A stretch of 64,000 nt of DNA. It comes from Actinacidiphila sp. DG2A-62. Lineage in GTDB: Bacteria; Actinomycetota; Actinomycetes; Streptomycetales; Streptomycetaceae. The notes under the pieces are model-generated. The model was not told where the DNA came from and searched no databases. It saw nothing but the letters and a program-made list of their open reading frames with translations. The position numbers were made by a program, and so were the translations under genes. The stretch is taken from the NCBI RefSeq assembly GCF_035825295.1, contig NZ_JAYMGI010000002.1:1426001-1490000 (forward strand). Reading direction: 5' to 3'. How positions within the stretch are numbered: position 1 is the first letter of the stretch; every line of letters begins with the position of its first letter. Of this stretch, positions 38,256 to 47,279 are shown piece after piece.

Positions 38256-40190
38256 TCAGACGCTCGTGCAGGTGCCGCCGTTGAGGGTGAAGGAGGTCGG
38301 CGCGGGGTTGGTGCCGCCCTGGTCGGCGAGGAAGCCGACCGTGACGGAGCCGCCCGCGGGGATGGAGGTGGTGTAGTCCACCGGGGTCACCGTCACCGCG
38401 CCGCCGCTCTGGGCGGGCGTGCCGCCCCACATCTGGGTGATGGTCTGGCCGGCGGTGAAGGTGAAGGCGAGGGTCCAGCCGGTGAGCGCGGCGCTGCCGG
38501 TGTTGCGGATGGTGATCTCGCCCTGGAAGCCGCCGGTCCAGCTGCCCGTGACCTGGTAGCCGACGCCGCAGCCGCCCGCGGAGGAGCCGGTGGACGTGGT
38601 GACGGTGACGGTGGAGCTGCGGGACGAGCGGTTGCCCGCCGCGTCGCGCGCGTACACCGCGAAGGTGTAGGCGGTGCCGGCGGTCAAGCCGGTGACGGTG
38701 GCCTGATTGGTCGTGGCGGACGCCGCGGCGCTCTCGGTGCCGCCGCTCACCCGGACGACGTCGTAGCCGGCGACGCCGGTGTTGTCGGTGGAGGCGGTCC
38801 AGCTCAGCGTGACCGAGGTGGCCGTAATCCCGGTGGCGGTGGGGGTCCCGGGCGCGCTGGGCGCCTGGGTGTCGGCGCCGGAGGAGGAGCCCACCGTGAC
38901 GACGAACGTCGTGATGCTCGACGCCGGGAGCGTGGCGGTGAGGGTGCCGTTCGCCAGGGTGGGCCCGCTCAGCGCCGCGAGGGTCCGGGAACCGTCCGTC
39001 ACCCAGGAGGACACGCTGGACGCGGTGGTGTTCGCCAGGGTGAACTGCTGGCTCACCGCGCCGGTTCCCTTGTTGACGGCCACGATGACCACGTTGGAGC
39101 CGCCGGCGTAGGCAGAGGTGTAGACGTTGCTCTGGGGATTGGCAGCGGCGTCGACGCGGACGTACCCCGGGCGGACGAACTTCGAGAAGTGCGCCATGAC
39201 CGCTCCGCGCTTGCTGATCTGCCCGTCCTCGCGCATGGGGCCGTAGCTGCGCCGGATGTACCACCACACGTACGCCTGGAACTCGGCGTCCACCATCGCG
39301 TGGTGCATGTGCTCCCCCACGCCGAGCGCCGCGGGCCACAGGTCGGCGGAGTCCGTGCTATTGGGGTAGTAGACCTCGGTCATCCACAGTTCCTTGCCCT
39401 GCCCCTTCTGCTGGAAGAGGGGGTAGGGGAAGTTCGCGAACGGCGTGCCGTAGAGGTGGGCGCCGAGGATGTCCAGGTTGGCCAGGGCCGTCGCGTCGTT
39501 GAGGATCGGGTCGGACATGCTCTTGACGTACTGGAAGGACTCCGGCGCGATGACCCGCGTCCCGATCGAGCCGGCGTTGTTCCGCAGGAAGGTGACGATC
39601 TCGCTCGACGTCCACCACGTCCAGTCCTGGGCGTAGTCGGGCTCGTTCTGGACCGACACGGCGTACAGGTCCACCCCGTTGCTCTTCATGAACTGGTAGA
39701 AGGCGTTCAGGTGCTGGGCGTAGGCGCCGTACGAGTCGTGCCGCAGCCGCTTGGCGTCGGTCTGGCTGCCGTGGGTGAACGTCTCCACCATGCTCGCCGG
39801 GGGATTCCACGGCGACGCGAAGACGATCGCCCCGAGGGCCGCCGCCCGCTGGGCGGTGGCGACTTCCGCGCCCCAGTTCGCCTGGTTCTCGTCGATGTGG
39901 ATCCGGAGGACGGAGAAGCCCAGCTGGCCCGTGCCGTTGCCGAACGCCGTGTCGCGCTGGGCGGCCGTCAGGTCCCCCGCCCACGCGGGGTGGTTCATGC
40001 CGCCGAAGCCGCGGATCGTCTGCCGCCGCGCGGACGGGTCGACGGACACGGCGGCAGCCGTTGCGGCCGTCGCCCGGGAGGAGGGCACGGCGACCGCGAG
40101 CAGCGGCAGCGCGCCCATCGTCGCCAGCACGGCCCGCCGGCTCGGCGACCGCGGGCCTTCGGTGGTCGGTTCGTCCCGTCGTGATGTCAT
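38256..40190 (-). CDS. Secreted GH30 (glucuronoxylanase-like) with FN3 and CBM2
   Basis: 644 residues from ATG 40190. A Tat-like signal (SPSRRAVLATMGALPLLAVAV) is followed by the GH30 domain: TIRGFGGMNHPAW, acid/base Glu in VSVQNEPDYAQDW and nucleophile Glu in ELWMTEVYYPN, plus the beta-sandwich side domain to about residue 435. The pattern fits subfamily 8, endo-xylanases specific for glucuronic-acid-decorated xylan. Then one fibronectin-III domain (about 440-535) and a C-terminal CBM2 (GCGVGYQVTGSWTGGF to SFTLNGGTC). An operator TGTKAGCGCTMACA-type site lies 190 bases upstream, just downstream of the sugar importer genes. Confidence 0.92.
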   Translation of the reverse strand: MTSRRDEPTTEGPRSPSRRAVLATMGALPLLAVAVPSSRATAATAAAVSVDPSARRQTIRGFGGMNHPAWAGDLTAAQRDTAFGNGTGQLGFSVLRIHIDENQANWGAEVATAQRAAALGAIVFASPWNPPASMVETFTHGSQTDAKRLRHDSYGAYAQHLNAFYQFMKSNGVDLYAVSVQNEPDYAQDWTWWTSSEIVTFLRNNAGSIGTRVIAPESFQYVKSMSDPILNDATALANLDILGAHLYGTPFANFPYPLFQQKGQGKELWMTEVYYPNSTDSADLWPAALGVGEHMHHAMVDAEFQAYVWWYIRRSYGPMREDGQISKRGAVMAHFSKFVRPGYVRVDAAANPQSNVYTSAYAGGSNVVIVAVNKGTGAVSQQFTLANTTASSVSSWVTDGSRTLAALSGPTLANGTLTATLPASSITTFVVTVGSSSGADTQAPSAPGTPTATGITATSVTLSWTASTDNTGVAGYDVVRVSGGTESAAASATTNQATVTGLTAGTAYTFAVYARDAAGNRSSRSSTVTVTTSTGSSAGGCGVGYQVTGSWTGGFQGEITIRNTGSAALTGWTLAFTFTAGQTITQMWGGTPAQSGGAVTVTPVDYTTSIPAGGSVTVGFLADQGGTNPAPTSFTLNGGTCTSV

Positions 40191-40379
40191 GGCTGTCTCC
40201 AGGCTCTGTGTCTGCGGCCGGTGGCCGGTGGGACAGCCGGAGGACGCTGTCACCGTGGGGGGACCCGCCGCCGCCCGAGGGTGGGCGCGGGCGGGGGGGT
40301 GAGGGTGTGGGTGCCCGCGCGGGGGCGCCGCGGCGGACACCCGCGGCGGCGAGGACGCGCGTCTCGCGTGCCGCGGACA

Positions 40380-40393
40380 AGTGAGCGCTAACA
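40380..40393. promoter_or_regulatory. LacI-family operator AGTGAGCGCTAACA upstream of GH30
   Basis: Read leftward TGTTAGCGCTCACT, 13 of 14 bases identical to the GH54 site at 14132. It sits between the last permease gene and the GH30 gene, so the xylanase has its own regulated promoter. Confidence 0.7.
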
Positions 40394-40476
40394 TTCGGCT
40401 CGCATACGACGTTCGCTCCTCTCGGCGTCGGCGTCAAGCCCTGCGGTGCGACGCTCACGGGCCCGGTCGCCCCGGC

Positions 40477-41328
40477 TCAGTCCTTGACCGCTCCCGCGGT
40501 GACGCCCGCCGCGACGTAGCGCTGGGCGAGGACGAGGAGGACCGCCGCGGGCACGGACGCGACGACGGCGGTGGCCATGATCGCGTTCCACTCCTGGTTG
40601 TTGTTGCCGATGTACTTGTAGATGCCGAGCGTGATGGGGCGCATGCTGCCGCCGCCGTCGAGCGTGCTGGCGAAGACGAAGTCCGACCACGCCCACAGGA
40701 AGCCGAAGAGCGACACCGTGATGACGGCGTTCCTGCTGACCGGCAGCACCACCGAGACGAAGGTGCGCAGCGCGCCGGCGCCGTCGATCCTGGCGGCGGC
40801 GATCAGCTCGTCGGGGATGCCGGACATGAAGGCGGCGAAGATCATCACGCCGAAGGGGACGGCGATCGTGGAGTCCGCGACCACCAGCCCCCACCAGGTG
40901 TTCATGATGCCCAGGTCGAGGAAGACGCCGTAGAAGCCCATCGCCATGACGATCCCCGGGATCATCTGGGCGATCAGCAGCAGCACCCCGACCGCGCCCG
41001 CGCCGCGCGGGCGCAGCTTGGCCAGCGCGTAGCCGGCGGGCGCGGACAGCAGCAGCGTGAGCGCGACGGTCCCCAGCCCGACCAGCAGGCTCACCCACAG
41101 GTAGGGCAGCTGGTCCCGCAGCACGGCGCGGTAGCCGCTGACGGTGGGGTGCAGCGGCAGCAGGTCCGGCGGGTCCTTGCGCATGTCCTGCTGCGGGGTG
41201 AGCGAGACGTTGACCATCCAGTACACGGGGAAGAGCATCAGCGCCGTCAGCACGATGCCGACCGCGGTCCGCACGCGGGCGGTGCGGCGGCCGGTGGGGC
41301 GCGCGGCAGACGGGGACACGGCGGTCAC
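40477..41328 (-). CDS. Sugar ABC transporter permease (MalG type)
   Basis: 283 residues from GTG 41328, which overlaps the stop of the preceding permease gene (GTGA). Six membrane segments (VGIVLTALMLFPVYWMVNVSL first), a cytoplasmic EAA loop PDELIAAARIDGAGALRTFVSVVLP, and the MalG-like ending AQRYVAAGVTAGAVKD. Together with the second permease and the binding protein it forms a CUT1-type oligosaccharide importer. No ATPase is encoded here; in Streptomyces the shared MsiK ATPase usually energises such importers. Substrate is likely a xylo- or arabino-oligosaccharide by context. Confidence 0.93.
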   Translation of the reverse strand: MTAVSPSAARPTGRRTARVRTAVGIVLTALMLFPVYWMVNVSLTPQQDMRKDPPDLLPLHPTVSGYRAVLRDQLPYLWVSLLVGLGTVALTLLLSAPAGYALAKLRPRGAGAVGVLLLIAQMIPGIVMAMGFYGVFLDLGIMNTWWGLVVADSTIAVPFGVMIFAAFMSGIPDELIAAARIDGAGALRTFVSVVLPVSRNAVITVSLFGFLWAWSDFVFASTLDGGGSMRPITLGIYKYIGNNNQEWNAIMATAVVASVPAAVLLVLAQRYVAAGVTAGAVKD

Positions 41329-42299
41329 GGGACCTGCCTCCTCTGGACGCGGATGTAGACCAGGCCGAAGGCCAAGGCGATGAGGATGAGGATGTTCCCG
41401 ACCGCCGCGCCGGGGCCGAACCGCGGGAGCAGCGAGCCGAAGCCGAGCCGGTAGGACCAGGTGGCCAGCGTCGAGGAGGAGTCGCCCGGACCGCCCCTGG
41501 TCATGATCCAGATCAGGTCGAAGACCTTGAGCGTGTAGATGAAGCCGAGCAGCAGGGTGATCGCGGAGACCGGCCGCAGCAGCGGGAAGGTGATGCGCCG
41601 GAACTGCTGCCAGCGGCCCGCCCCGTCGAGGGCGGCCGCCTCGTACAGCTCGGCCGGGATGTTCTGCAGCCCGCTGTGGAGGATGACCAGGTTGAACGGG
41701 ACGCCGATCCAGATGTTCGCGATGATCACCGAGGTGAGCGCCCACGACGGCGACGTCAGCCAGTCCACCGGGCCCGCACCGGCCAGCCCGAGGAGGTAGT
41801 TCACCACGCCGGACTCGCTGTTGAGCATCCACGACCACGTGGACGCCGACACGATCAGCGGCAGCAGCCACGGGACGAGGAACAGCGCCCGCAAGGTGGC
41901 GGCGAGCCGGAAGCCTCGGTCGAAGAACACCGCGAGCGCGAGCCCGAGCCCGTACTGGAAGACGATCGACACCAGCGTGAACACCATGGTGTTGCGCAGC
42001 GCGGTGCCGAACGCCGGGTCCCGCAGGACCTGGTGGACGTTGTCCCAGCCGGTGAACTCCGCGCCGCCCTGCACGAACGAGCGCACGGTGTAGTGCCGTA
42101 CGGACAGGTCGACGTTCCGGTACAGGGGGTAGAGGTAGAAGGCCGCGAGGTAGGCCACGACCGGCGCCAGGAAGCCCCAGGCCGCCAGTTGCGAGGAGCG
42201 GCGGCGGGGCGGCGGGGGCGGGGGCGGCGACAGCGGGCGGGCGGGCGCCCCGGACGTGTCCGGGGACCGTTGCAGGCCACCGGCCTGGGCGGTGCTCAT
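41325..42299 (-). CDS. Sugar ABC transporter permease (MalF type)
   Basis: 324 residues. A Pro-rich cytoplasmic N-terminus (SPPPPPPPRRRSSQ) leads to the first membrane helix AAWGFLAPVVAYLAAFYLYP; the EAA loop is PAELYEAAALDGAGRWQQFRRITFP, as NIPAELYEAAALDGA. The six to seven hydrophobic segments are those of a CUT1 membrane subunit. It follows the binding-protein gene by 216 bases and overlaps the next permease by 4 bases, indicating coupled translation of the two membrane subunits in equal amounts. Confidence 0.93.
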   Translation of the reverse strand: MSTAQAGGLQRSPDTSGAPARPLSPPPPPPPRRRSSQLAAWGFLAPVVAYLAAFYLYPLYRNVDLSVRHYTVRSFVQGGAEFTGWDNVHQVLRDPAFGTALRNTMVFTLVSIVFQYGLGLALAVFFDRGFRLAATLRALFLVPWLLPLIVSASTWSWMLNSESGVVNYLLGLAGAGPVDWLTSPSWALTSVIIANIWIGVPFNLVILHSGLQNIPAELYEAAALDGAGRWQQFRRITFPLLRPVSAITLLLGFIYTLKVFDLIWIMTRGGPGDSSSTLATWSYRLGFGSLLPRFGPGAAVGNILILIALAFGLVYIRVQRRQVP

Positions 42300-42514
42300 A
42301 CGTGCTCCTCAATCACGGTGCTGCCGTGTTCCGGTGCCGGTCGTGCGGACCGTGCCGGGAGCCGCGGGTGAGGCGGGCCCCGGCGGGTGGGCCCGCCGTG
42401 CCGCCGGGACGGTCGGCGGCACGGCGGAGCGGGGGAAGCGGACCGCCGCGCCGCCGCGGACCCGGTCGGCCCGTCCGGCGGGCGACGTGCTCCAGCCCTG
42501 GTGGTTCTCGGCTT

Positions 42515-43759
42515 CTAGCCCTGGTGGTTCTCGACGGCCTTCTGCGCGTCCTGGAGGGCGGCCTGCGGACTCTTGCCGCCGGACAGGGCGCTCTGGACGG
42601 CGCCCCACAACTGTTCGGAGATGACGGGGTACGTGGTGCCCAGGCCGCCGCTGGTGCGGCCGCGGGCGGCGCCGACGGCCGCCTTCCACGGCGCCAGCCC
42701 CGGGTCCTTCGCCGTCTGCCGGCTCTGGACGGCGGTGGTGGGCGCGATGTAGGACAGCGTGGTGTCGGTGGCCATCAGGTTGGCGTCGCTGGTCAGGCAG
42801 GCGACGATCTTGGCCGACACGGCGTAGCGGGCGCCGTCCTTCTGCACGGGCACGGTGACGAACTCCCCGCCGGTGGGCGCCGGGGCCACGCCGCCGGTCC
42901 TGCCCGGGATGGAGACGACGCCGTAGGGGAAGCCGGCCTTCTTGGCGTTGCCCAGCTGCCAGGTGCCGTTCTCGCCGAACGCGAAGTCGCCGGTGGCGAA
43001 CTCCTGCCAGCTGGTGGTCTGGGTGTTGGTCAGCACGTCGTTCGGGGCCAGCCCCTGGGACACCCAGTCCTTCCACAGCGACAGCGCGGCCACGCCGCCC
43101 GCCCCGTCCAGGTGGTCGAGGTCGCCCTGGGCGCCCCAGAACCACGGCAGGAACTGGAAGCTGCCCTCCTCCGTGCCGATCGCGGAGAAGGTGATGCCCT
43201 TTTTGCCCGCGGCCTTGACCTTCGTCAGCGCCGCGGTCAGCGACGGCCAGTCCTTCACCGAGGACGGGTCGACACCGGCGGCGTCCAGGACGGTCTTGTT
43301 GTAGTAGAGGGCCAGCGTGTTGGCGCCGATCGGCACACCGTAGGCCGCCCCGTCGACGGTGCCGGCGCCGATGATGTTCGGCTGGATCGAGGACGTCGGC
43401 ACGCCGACCTCGCTCATCTTGTTCAGGATCCCGGCCTGCACCAGCGTGGAGACCACCGGGTTGTCCACCAGCATGACGTCCGGCGCGTCGCCCTGCTGGG
43501 CCGCGAGCAGCGCCTTGTTGCCGAGGTCGGTGGTGTCGTACGCGGTGCGCTTGACGGTCACGCCGGCCTTGGCGCCGCAGGAGGCGACGAGCCTGCCCCA
43601 CCCGGAGGAGCCGTCGAACTGCGGGTAGGGGTCCCAGAAGGTGTACGTCCCCGAGGCGGCGGATGACGAGGAACCGCCGCCGGATCCGCCGCAGGCGGCG
43701 AGTGCCGCCAGCGCGGCGCAGGTGGCGACGAACGCGAGGGCACTGCGTGTTGGTCTCAT
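42515..43759 (-). CDS. Sugar ABC transporter solute-binding lipoprotein
   Basis: 414 residues. A lipoprotein signal peptide with lipobox LAALAAC (Cys about 23) is followed by a Gly/Ser-rich tether and the CUT1 binding-protein fold: TYTFWDPYPQFDGSSGW, APDVMLVDNPVV, GVPIGANTLALYYNK. It captures the imported oligosaccharide at the outer membrane face and passes it to the two permeases. First gene of the importer operon. GH127 lies 128 bases upstream in the same direction, so a longer transcript is possible. Confidence 0.93.
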   Translation of the reverse strand: MRPTRSALAFVATCAALAALAACGGSGGGSSSSAASGTYTFWDPYPQFDGSSGWGRLVASCGAKAGVTVKRTAYDTTDLGNKALLAAQQGDAPDVMLVDNPVVSTLVQAGILNKMSEVGVPTSSIQPNIIGAGTVDGAAYGVPIGANTLALYYNKTVLDAAGVDPSSVKDWPSLTAALTKVKAAGKKGITFSAIGTEEGSFQFLPWFWGAQGDLDHLDGAGGVAALSLWKDWVSQGLAPNDVLTNTQTTSWQEFATGDFAFGENGTWQLGNAKKAGFPYGVVSIPGRTGGVAPAPTGGEFVTVPVQKDGARYAVSAKIVACLTSDANLMATDTTLSYIAPTTAVQSRQTAKDPGLAPWKAAVGAARGRTSGGLGTTYPVISEQLWGAVQSALSGGKSPQAALQDAQKAVENHQG

Positions 43760-43886
43760 GGCGATCCTTGCTCGGTGCGTGGCGGGGGTGGGGGGAGCGG
43801 TCGGCGGCGGGCGCCGGCAGGCCGAGGGAGGGACAGGGGCGGGACGGAGACGGAGTCGGAGGGGGGTCGCGCGCAGGCCCGGCCGG

Positions 43887-45599
43887 CTAGCGGGTCGGTA
43901 TCCAGACCCGCATCGGGCCGTCGCTCCTGTTGGCCCAGGCGTAGTAGGGGACGGCGGTGAGCCGCAGCGGCGTGCCGTGGGACTCGTCGGGCTCGTCCGG
44001 CCGTTCGGCGCCGTCCGCGGGCGCCGGGCGGGTGGCGTCGCGGTACGGCCACCAGCCCTGCTCGGGCAGGGCGCGGCGGTGTCCGGCGGCGGTCACGGTG
44101 GTGACGCCGCCGAGGAGGTCGGGGCGGTGCTCCTCGGCGAGGGGGGCACGGGTGTCGAGCACGACGTCGTCCAGGCCGCCCCCGGGGTGGTCCACGCCTT
44201 CCAGGCAGTAGACCAGGGGGCCCCGCTCGATGGCGGCGCAGCCGCGGACGGCGTCGACGCGGGGATCGGCCCGTGTGAGCCGCGGTGCCACGCGCAGGTC
44301 CAGCACGACCTCGTCGCCGGGCGCCCAGGACCGCTCCAGCCGCAGCCATCCGTCCGCGGCCGGCGCGGGCGCCGGGTCCTCCCCCGCCACCGCGACCCGG
44401 GGATCGGCGGACCACTGCGGGATGCGCAGGGAGAGCGTCCAGGGGCGGCCGGCCGGTCCCTCCTCGACGGTGATCCGGATGCGGCCGGTCCGGGGATAGT
44501 CGGTGTTAACGCTCACAGCGGTGGTCGTCCCGGCGACGGCGCCCGCGTAGCGGCCCCCGGCGTACTGGTGGAGCTGCAGTCCGCCGTCGTCGGTGGAGGC
44601 CACGTAGTGCTCCAGGCTGGCCAGCAGCCGCATGACGTTGGGCGGGCAGCAGGCGCAGCGGAACCAGCGGGTGCGCCGCGCGGACTGGTCGCCGCCGGCG
44701 TCGGTGTGGCCGTCGCGGACCTGGAGCGGGTTGACGTACAGCCACCGCTCGCCGTCGAGGGACATGCCGGCCAGGAAGCCGTTGAACAGCGTGCGCTCGA
44801 TGAGGTCGCCGTAGCGGGCCCGGCCGGTCAGCAGGGCCATCCGCCAGCCGAACTGGACGGAGGCCACCGCGGCGCAGGTCTCGCAGTAGGCGCGCTCGTT
44901 GGGCAGCTCGTACGGGTCGCCGAAGTCCTCCTCGTCGTGGTGGGCGCCGAGCCCGCCGGTCAGGTGGGTCTTGGTGGCCACCATGGCCGACCACAGCCGT
45001 TCGCACGCGGCGGCCAGTTGGGCGTCGGCGTTCTCCGCCGCCAGGTCGGCCGCCGCCGCCAGCAGGTAGAGCTGCCGCACCGCGTGGCCCTCGACGTTCT
45101 CCTGCTCCCGCAGCGGCACCCGGTCCTGGCAGTACGCCTCGCCGCCCAGCACGCCGTGGCCGCGCCGGTCGACGAAGTAGGCCGCCAGGTCCAGGTAGCG
45201 GCGCTCGCCGGTCTCGCGGTAGAGCTCCACCAGCGCGGTCTCGACCTCCGGGTGGCCGTCCACGCCGTCGATGGGCCGGCCCGGTCCGAAGGCCGTGTCG
45301 ATCTGGTCGGCGAAGCGCGTCGCCACCTCCAGCAGCGCCTTGTCGCCGGTGGCGCGGTGGTGGGCGACGCCGGCCTGGATCAGGTGGCCGGCGCAGTACA
45401 GCTCGTGGCCCCAGCGCAGGTCCTGGTAGCGACCCGCGCCCTTCCCGGCCTGGAACCAGGTGTTGAGGTAGCCGTCCGGCTCCTGCGCCGCCGCGACCAG
45501 GGCGGTGATCCGGTCGACGTCCGCGGCGAGATCGGGGTTCGCCGCGCCGGCCAGTTGCCAGGAAGCCGCCTCCAGCCACTTGTAGACGTCGGAGTCCAT
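43887..45599 (-). CDS. GH127 beta-L-arabinofuranosidase-like enzyme; N-terminus probably frameshifted
   Basis: From ATG 45599 the frame gives 570 residues with YKWLEAASWQLAG, GAHHDEEDFGDPYELPNERAYCETCA (catalytic Glu and zinc-ligand region) and CCPPNVMRL, the GH127 CxxCCPPN-type motif. Homology extends upstream in the same frame (SADIRSGFWHERRQVNAGVAIP) to about 45845 but has no in-frame start. An ATG with AGGGAG ribosome-binding site at 45847 is one frame off. The real gene therefore probably begins at 45847 and a base is missing or added just after it. Cytoplasmic; removes arabinofuranose from imported oligosaccharides. Confidence 0.85.
   Translation of the reverse strand: MDSDVYKWLEAASWQLAGAANPDLAADVDRITALVAAAQEPDGYLNTWFQAGKGAGRYQDLRWGHELYCAGHLIQAGVAHHRATGDKALLEVATRFADQIDTAFGPGRPIDGVDGHPEVETALVELYRETGERRYLDLAAYFVDRRGHGVLGGEAYCQDRVPLREQENVEGHAVRQLYLLAAAADLAAENADAQLAAACERLWSAMVATKTHLTGGLGAHHDEEDFGDPYELPNERAYCETCAAVASVQFGWRMALLTGRARYGDLIERTLFNGFLAGMSLDGERWLYVNPLQVRDGHTDAGGDQSARRTRWFRCACCPPNVMRLLASLEHYVASTDDGGLQLHQYAGGRYAGAVAGTTTAVSVNTDYPRTGRIRITVEEGPAGRPWTLSLRIPQWSADPRVAVAGEDPAPAPAADGWLRLERSWAPGDEVVLDLRVAPRLTRADPRVDAVRGCAAIERGPLVYCLEGVDHPGGGLDDVVLDTRAPLAEEHRPDLLGGVTTVTAAGHRRALPEQGWWPYRDATRPAPADGAERPDEPDESHGTPLRLTAVPYYAWANRSDGPMRVWIPTR
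44504..44517. promoter_or_regulatory. Operator-like TGTTAACGCTCACA inside the GH127 coding region
   Basis: Differs from the GH54 operator TGTTAGCGCTCACA by a single base but lies inside coding sequence, about 745 bases upstream of the importer's binding-protein start. It may act as a roadblock/downstream operator or be chance. Confidence 0.4.
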
Positions 45600-45896
45600 G
45601 AACGGGTAGTCGCCCCGGAACTCCCCCGCCGCGCTGCCCGCGGCCAGCCGCAGGTCGTGCAGGTTGCCGGCCGACTCCAGCAGCCCCGGCCCCTGCGGGA
45701 TGGCGACGCCGGCGTTGACCTGCCGGCGCTCGTGCCAGAAGCCGGAGCGGATGTCCGCCGAGCCGGCCGGGCGCAGCGCGGTACGCGCCCCGGCCGTCGG
45801 CCGGACCGGGCCGGCCGGCCGGCGGGTGACGGGTTGGTACGGGACATGGAACTCCCTGGAGAAGTGCGGCCGACGGCGCGCCGGCGCCGAAAAACT

Positions 45897-45924
45897 CTGA
45901 GCAACCGTTTTCTTGCCGGAAAAC
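45897..45924. promoter_or_regulatory. Operator cluster upstream of GH127
   Basis: Contains a perfect dyad GTTTTCTTGCCGGAAAAC (45907-45924, 6-bp arms, 6-base spacer) and, overlapping it, CTGAGCAACCG, the reverse complement of CGGTTGCTCAG. The second motif resembles GGTTTGCTC sequences before the LacI gene (46000) and the clan-A hydrolase (49142). A regulator site is likely, identity unknown. Confidence 0.5.
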
Positions 45925-45999
45925 TAGGAGTGGTATCAGGGTCCCGTCAAGACGTCTGCACGCCCCGCTTCCGTCAGCTCGTCGCCTTGGGGATACGGC

Positions 46000-46010
46000 C
46001 GGTTTGCTGG
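46000..46010 (+). promoter_or_regulatory. GGTTTGCT half-site directly before the LacI gene
   Basis: CGGTTTGCTGG lies 5-15 bases before ATG 46015, a position where bound repressor would block its own expression. It shares the half-site with 45897-45907 and 49142-49157. Confidence 0.35.
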
Positions 46011-46014
46011 CACT

Positions 46015-47073
46015 ATGATCCGTACCCGGCACATGAGCAAAGGATTGTCCGTGACTGAAACCGATCGGCGCCCCGCACCGCGGGGGCGCGTGACCCTGGC
46101 CGACGTGGCGGACCTGGCCGGCGTCAGCGTGGGCACCGCCTCCAAGGCGCTCAGCGGCAGCGGCCGCATGCGCCCCGAGACGCGCCAGCGCGTGCTGGAC
46201 GCGGCACGGCGGCTGGACTTCCAGCCCAACGAGGCCGCCCGCAGCCTGCTCGCCGGACGCACCTGGACGGTCGGGCTGGTCACCACGGACGGCATCGGCC
46301 GCTTCAGCACCCCCGTGCTGCTCGGCGCCGAGGACGCCCTGGGCGCCGGCAAGATCTCCGTCCTGCTGTGCGACACCCGCGGCGACGCCATCCGCGAACG
46401 CCACTACGTGGAGACGCTGTTGGCCCGGCGGGTGGACGGAATCATCGTCACCGGCCGCCGCACCGATCCCCGTGACCCGCTCCCGGGGCTGCGCGGCGTG
46501 CCGACCGTCTACGCCCTGACGCCCTCGACCGATCCCGCCGACATGTCGGTGGCCTCCGACGACGAGGGCGGCGCCCGCCTGGCGGTGGAGTACCTCATCG
46601 ACTCCGGCCGCCGCCGTATCGCGCACGTCACCGGCCCGGCGCACCACGCCGCTGCGCGGCACCGGGCGCGGCTGACGCAGGAGCTGCTCGACCGGGCGTC
46701 GCTCGAACCGTCCGGCGGCCGGATGCACTTCGGGGACTGGAGCGAGGCGTGGGGCCGCCGCGCCGCCGCCTCCGTCCTGCGCACGGCTCCGGACACCGAC
46801 GCCTTCTTCTGCGGCAACGACCAGATCGCCCGGGGCGTCACGGACACCCTGCGCGAGGCCGGCCGCCGCGTCCCGGACGACATCGCCGTCGTGGGGTACG
46901 ACAACTGGGACACCATGGCCCTCGCCTCCCGTCCGCCGCTGACCACCGTCGACATGAACCTCCCCGACATCGGGCGGATCGCCGCGCTGCGGCTGCTGGA
47001 CGCCATCGACGGGCATCCGGGCAGCGGCGTCGAGACGGTGCCGTGCCGGCTCGTGGTCCGCGAATCGGCCTGA
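46015..47073 (+). CDS. LacI family transcriptional regulator
   Basis: 352 residues from ATG 46015; ATG 46033 or GTG 46051 (with AAAGGAT upstream) are also possible. The HTH is VTLADVADLAGVSVGTASKALSGSGRM and the hinge QPNEAARSLLAG. The periplasmic-binding-protein-like sensor domain runs to GYDNWDTMALASRPPLTTVDMNL. It is divergent from the GH127 gene with shared operator-like sequences between them, so it is the natural local regulator of the GH127/importer group and possibly of the clan-A hydrolase. Its inducer is likely an arabinose- or xylose-containing oligosaccharide; that is inference from context. Confidence 0.92.
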   Translation: MIRTRHMSKGLSVTETDRRPAPRGRVTLADVADLAGVSVGTASKALSGSGRMRPETRQRVLDAARRLDFQPNEAARSLLAGRTWTVGLVTTDGIGRFSTPVLLGAEDALGAGKISVLLCDTRGDAIRERHYVETLLARRVDGIIVTGRRTDPRDPLPGLRGVPTVYALTPSTDPADMSVASDDEGGARLAVEYLIDSGRRRIAHVTGPAHHAAARHRARLTQELLDRASLEPSGGRMHFGDWSEAWGRRAAASVLRTAPDTDAFFCGNDQIARGVTDTLREAGRRVPDDIAVVGYDNWDTMALASRPPLTTVDMNLPDIGRIAALRLLDAIDGHPGSGVETVPCRLVVRESA

Positions 47074-47279
47074 CCGCGGCCGGCGGGCGGGCCCGCCGGG
47101 CGGCCGATGACCGGAGCCGGTGACCGGAGCCCGCGGCCCGGGCCGGTGAGCGGAGCCGGTGACACGAACCGGAAGCCCGGCCGGCCCGGGTGCCGGCCGC
47201 CGCCCCGCGGGGAGGGCGGCGGCCGGCGCGGCCCACCGGCCGGGCGGCGCCCGGTTCAGCGCGGGTCGAGCCGCCCGGT

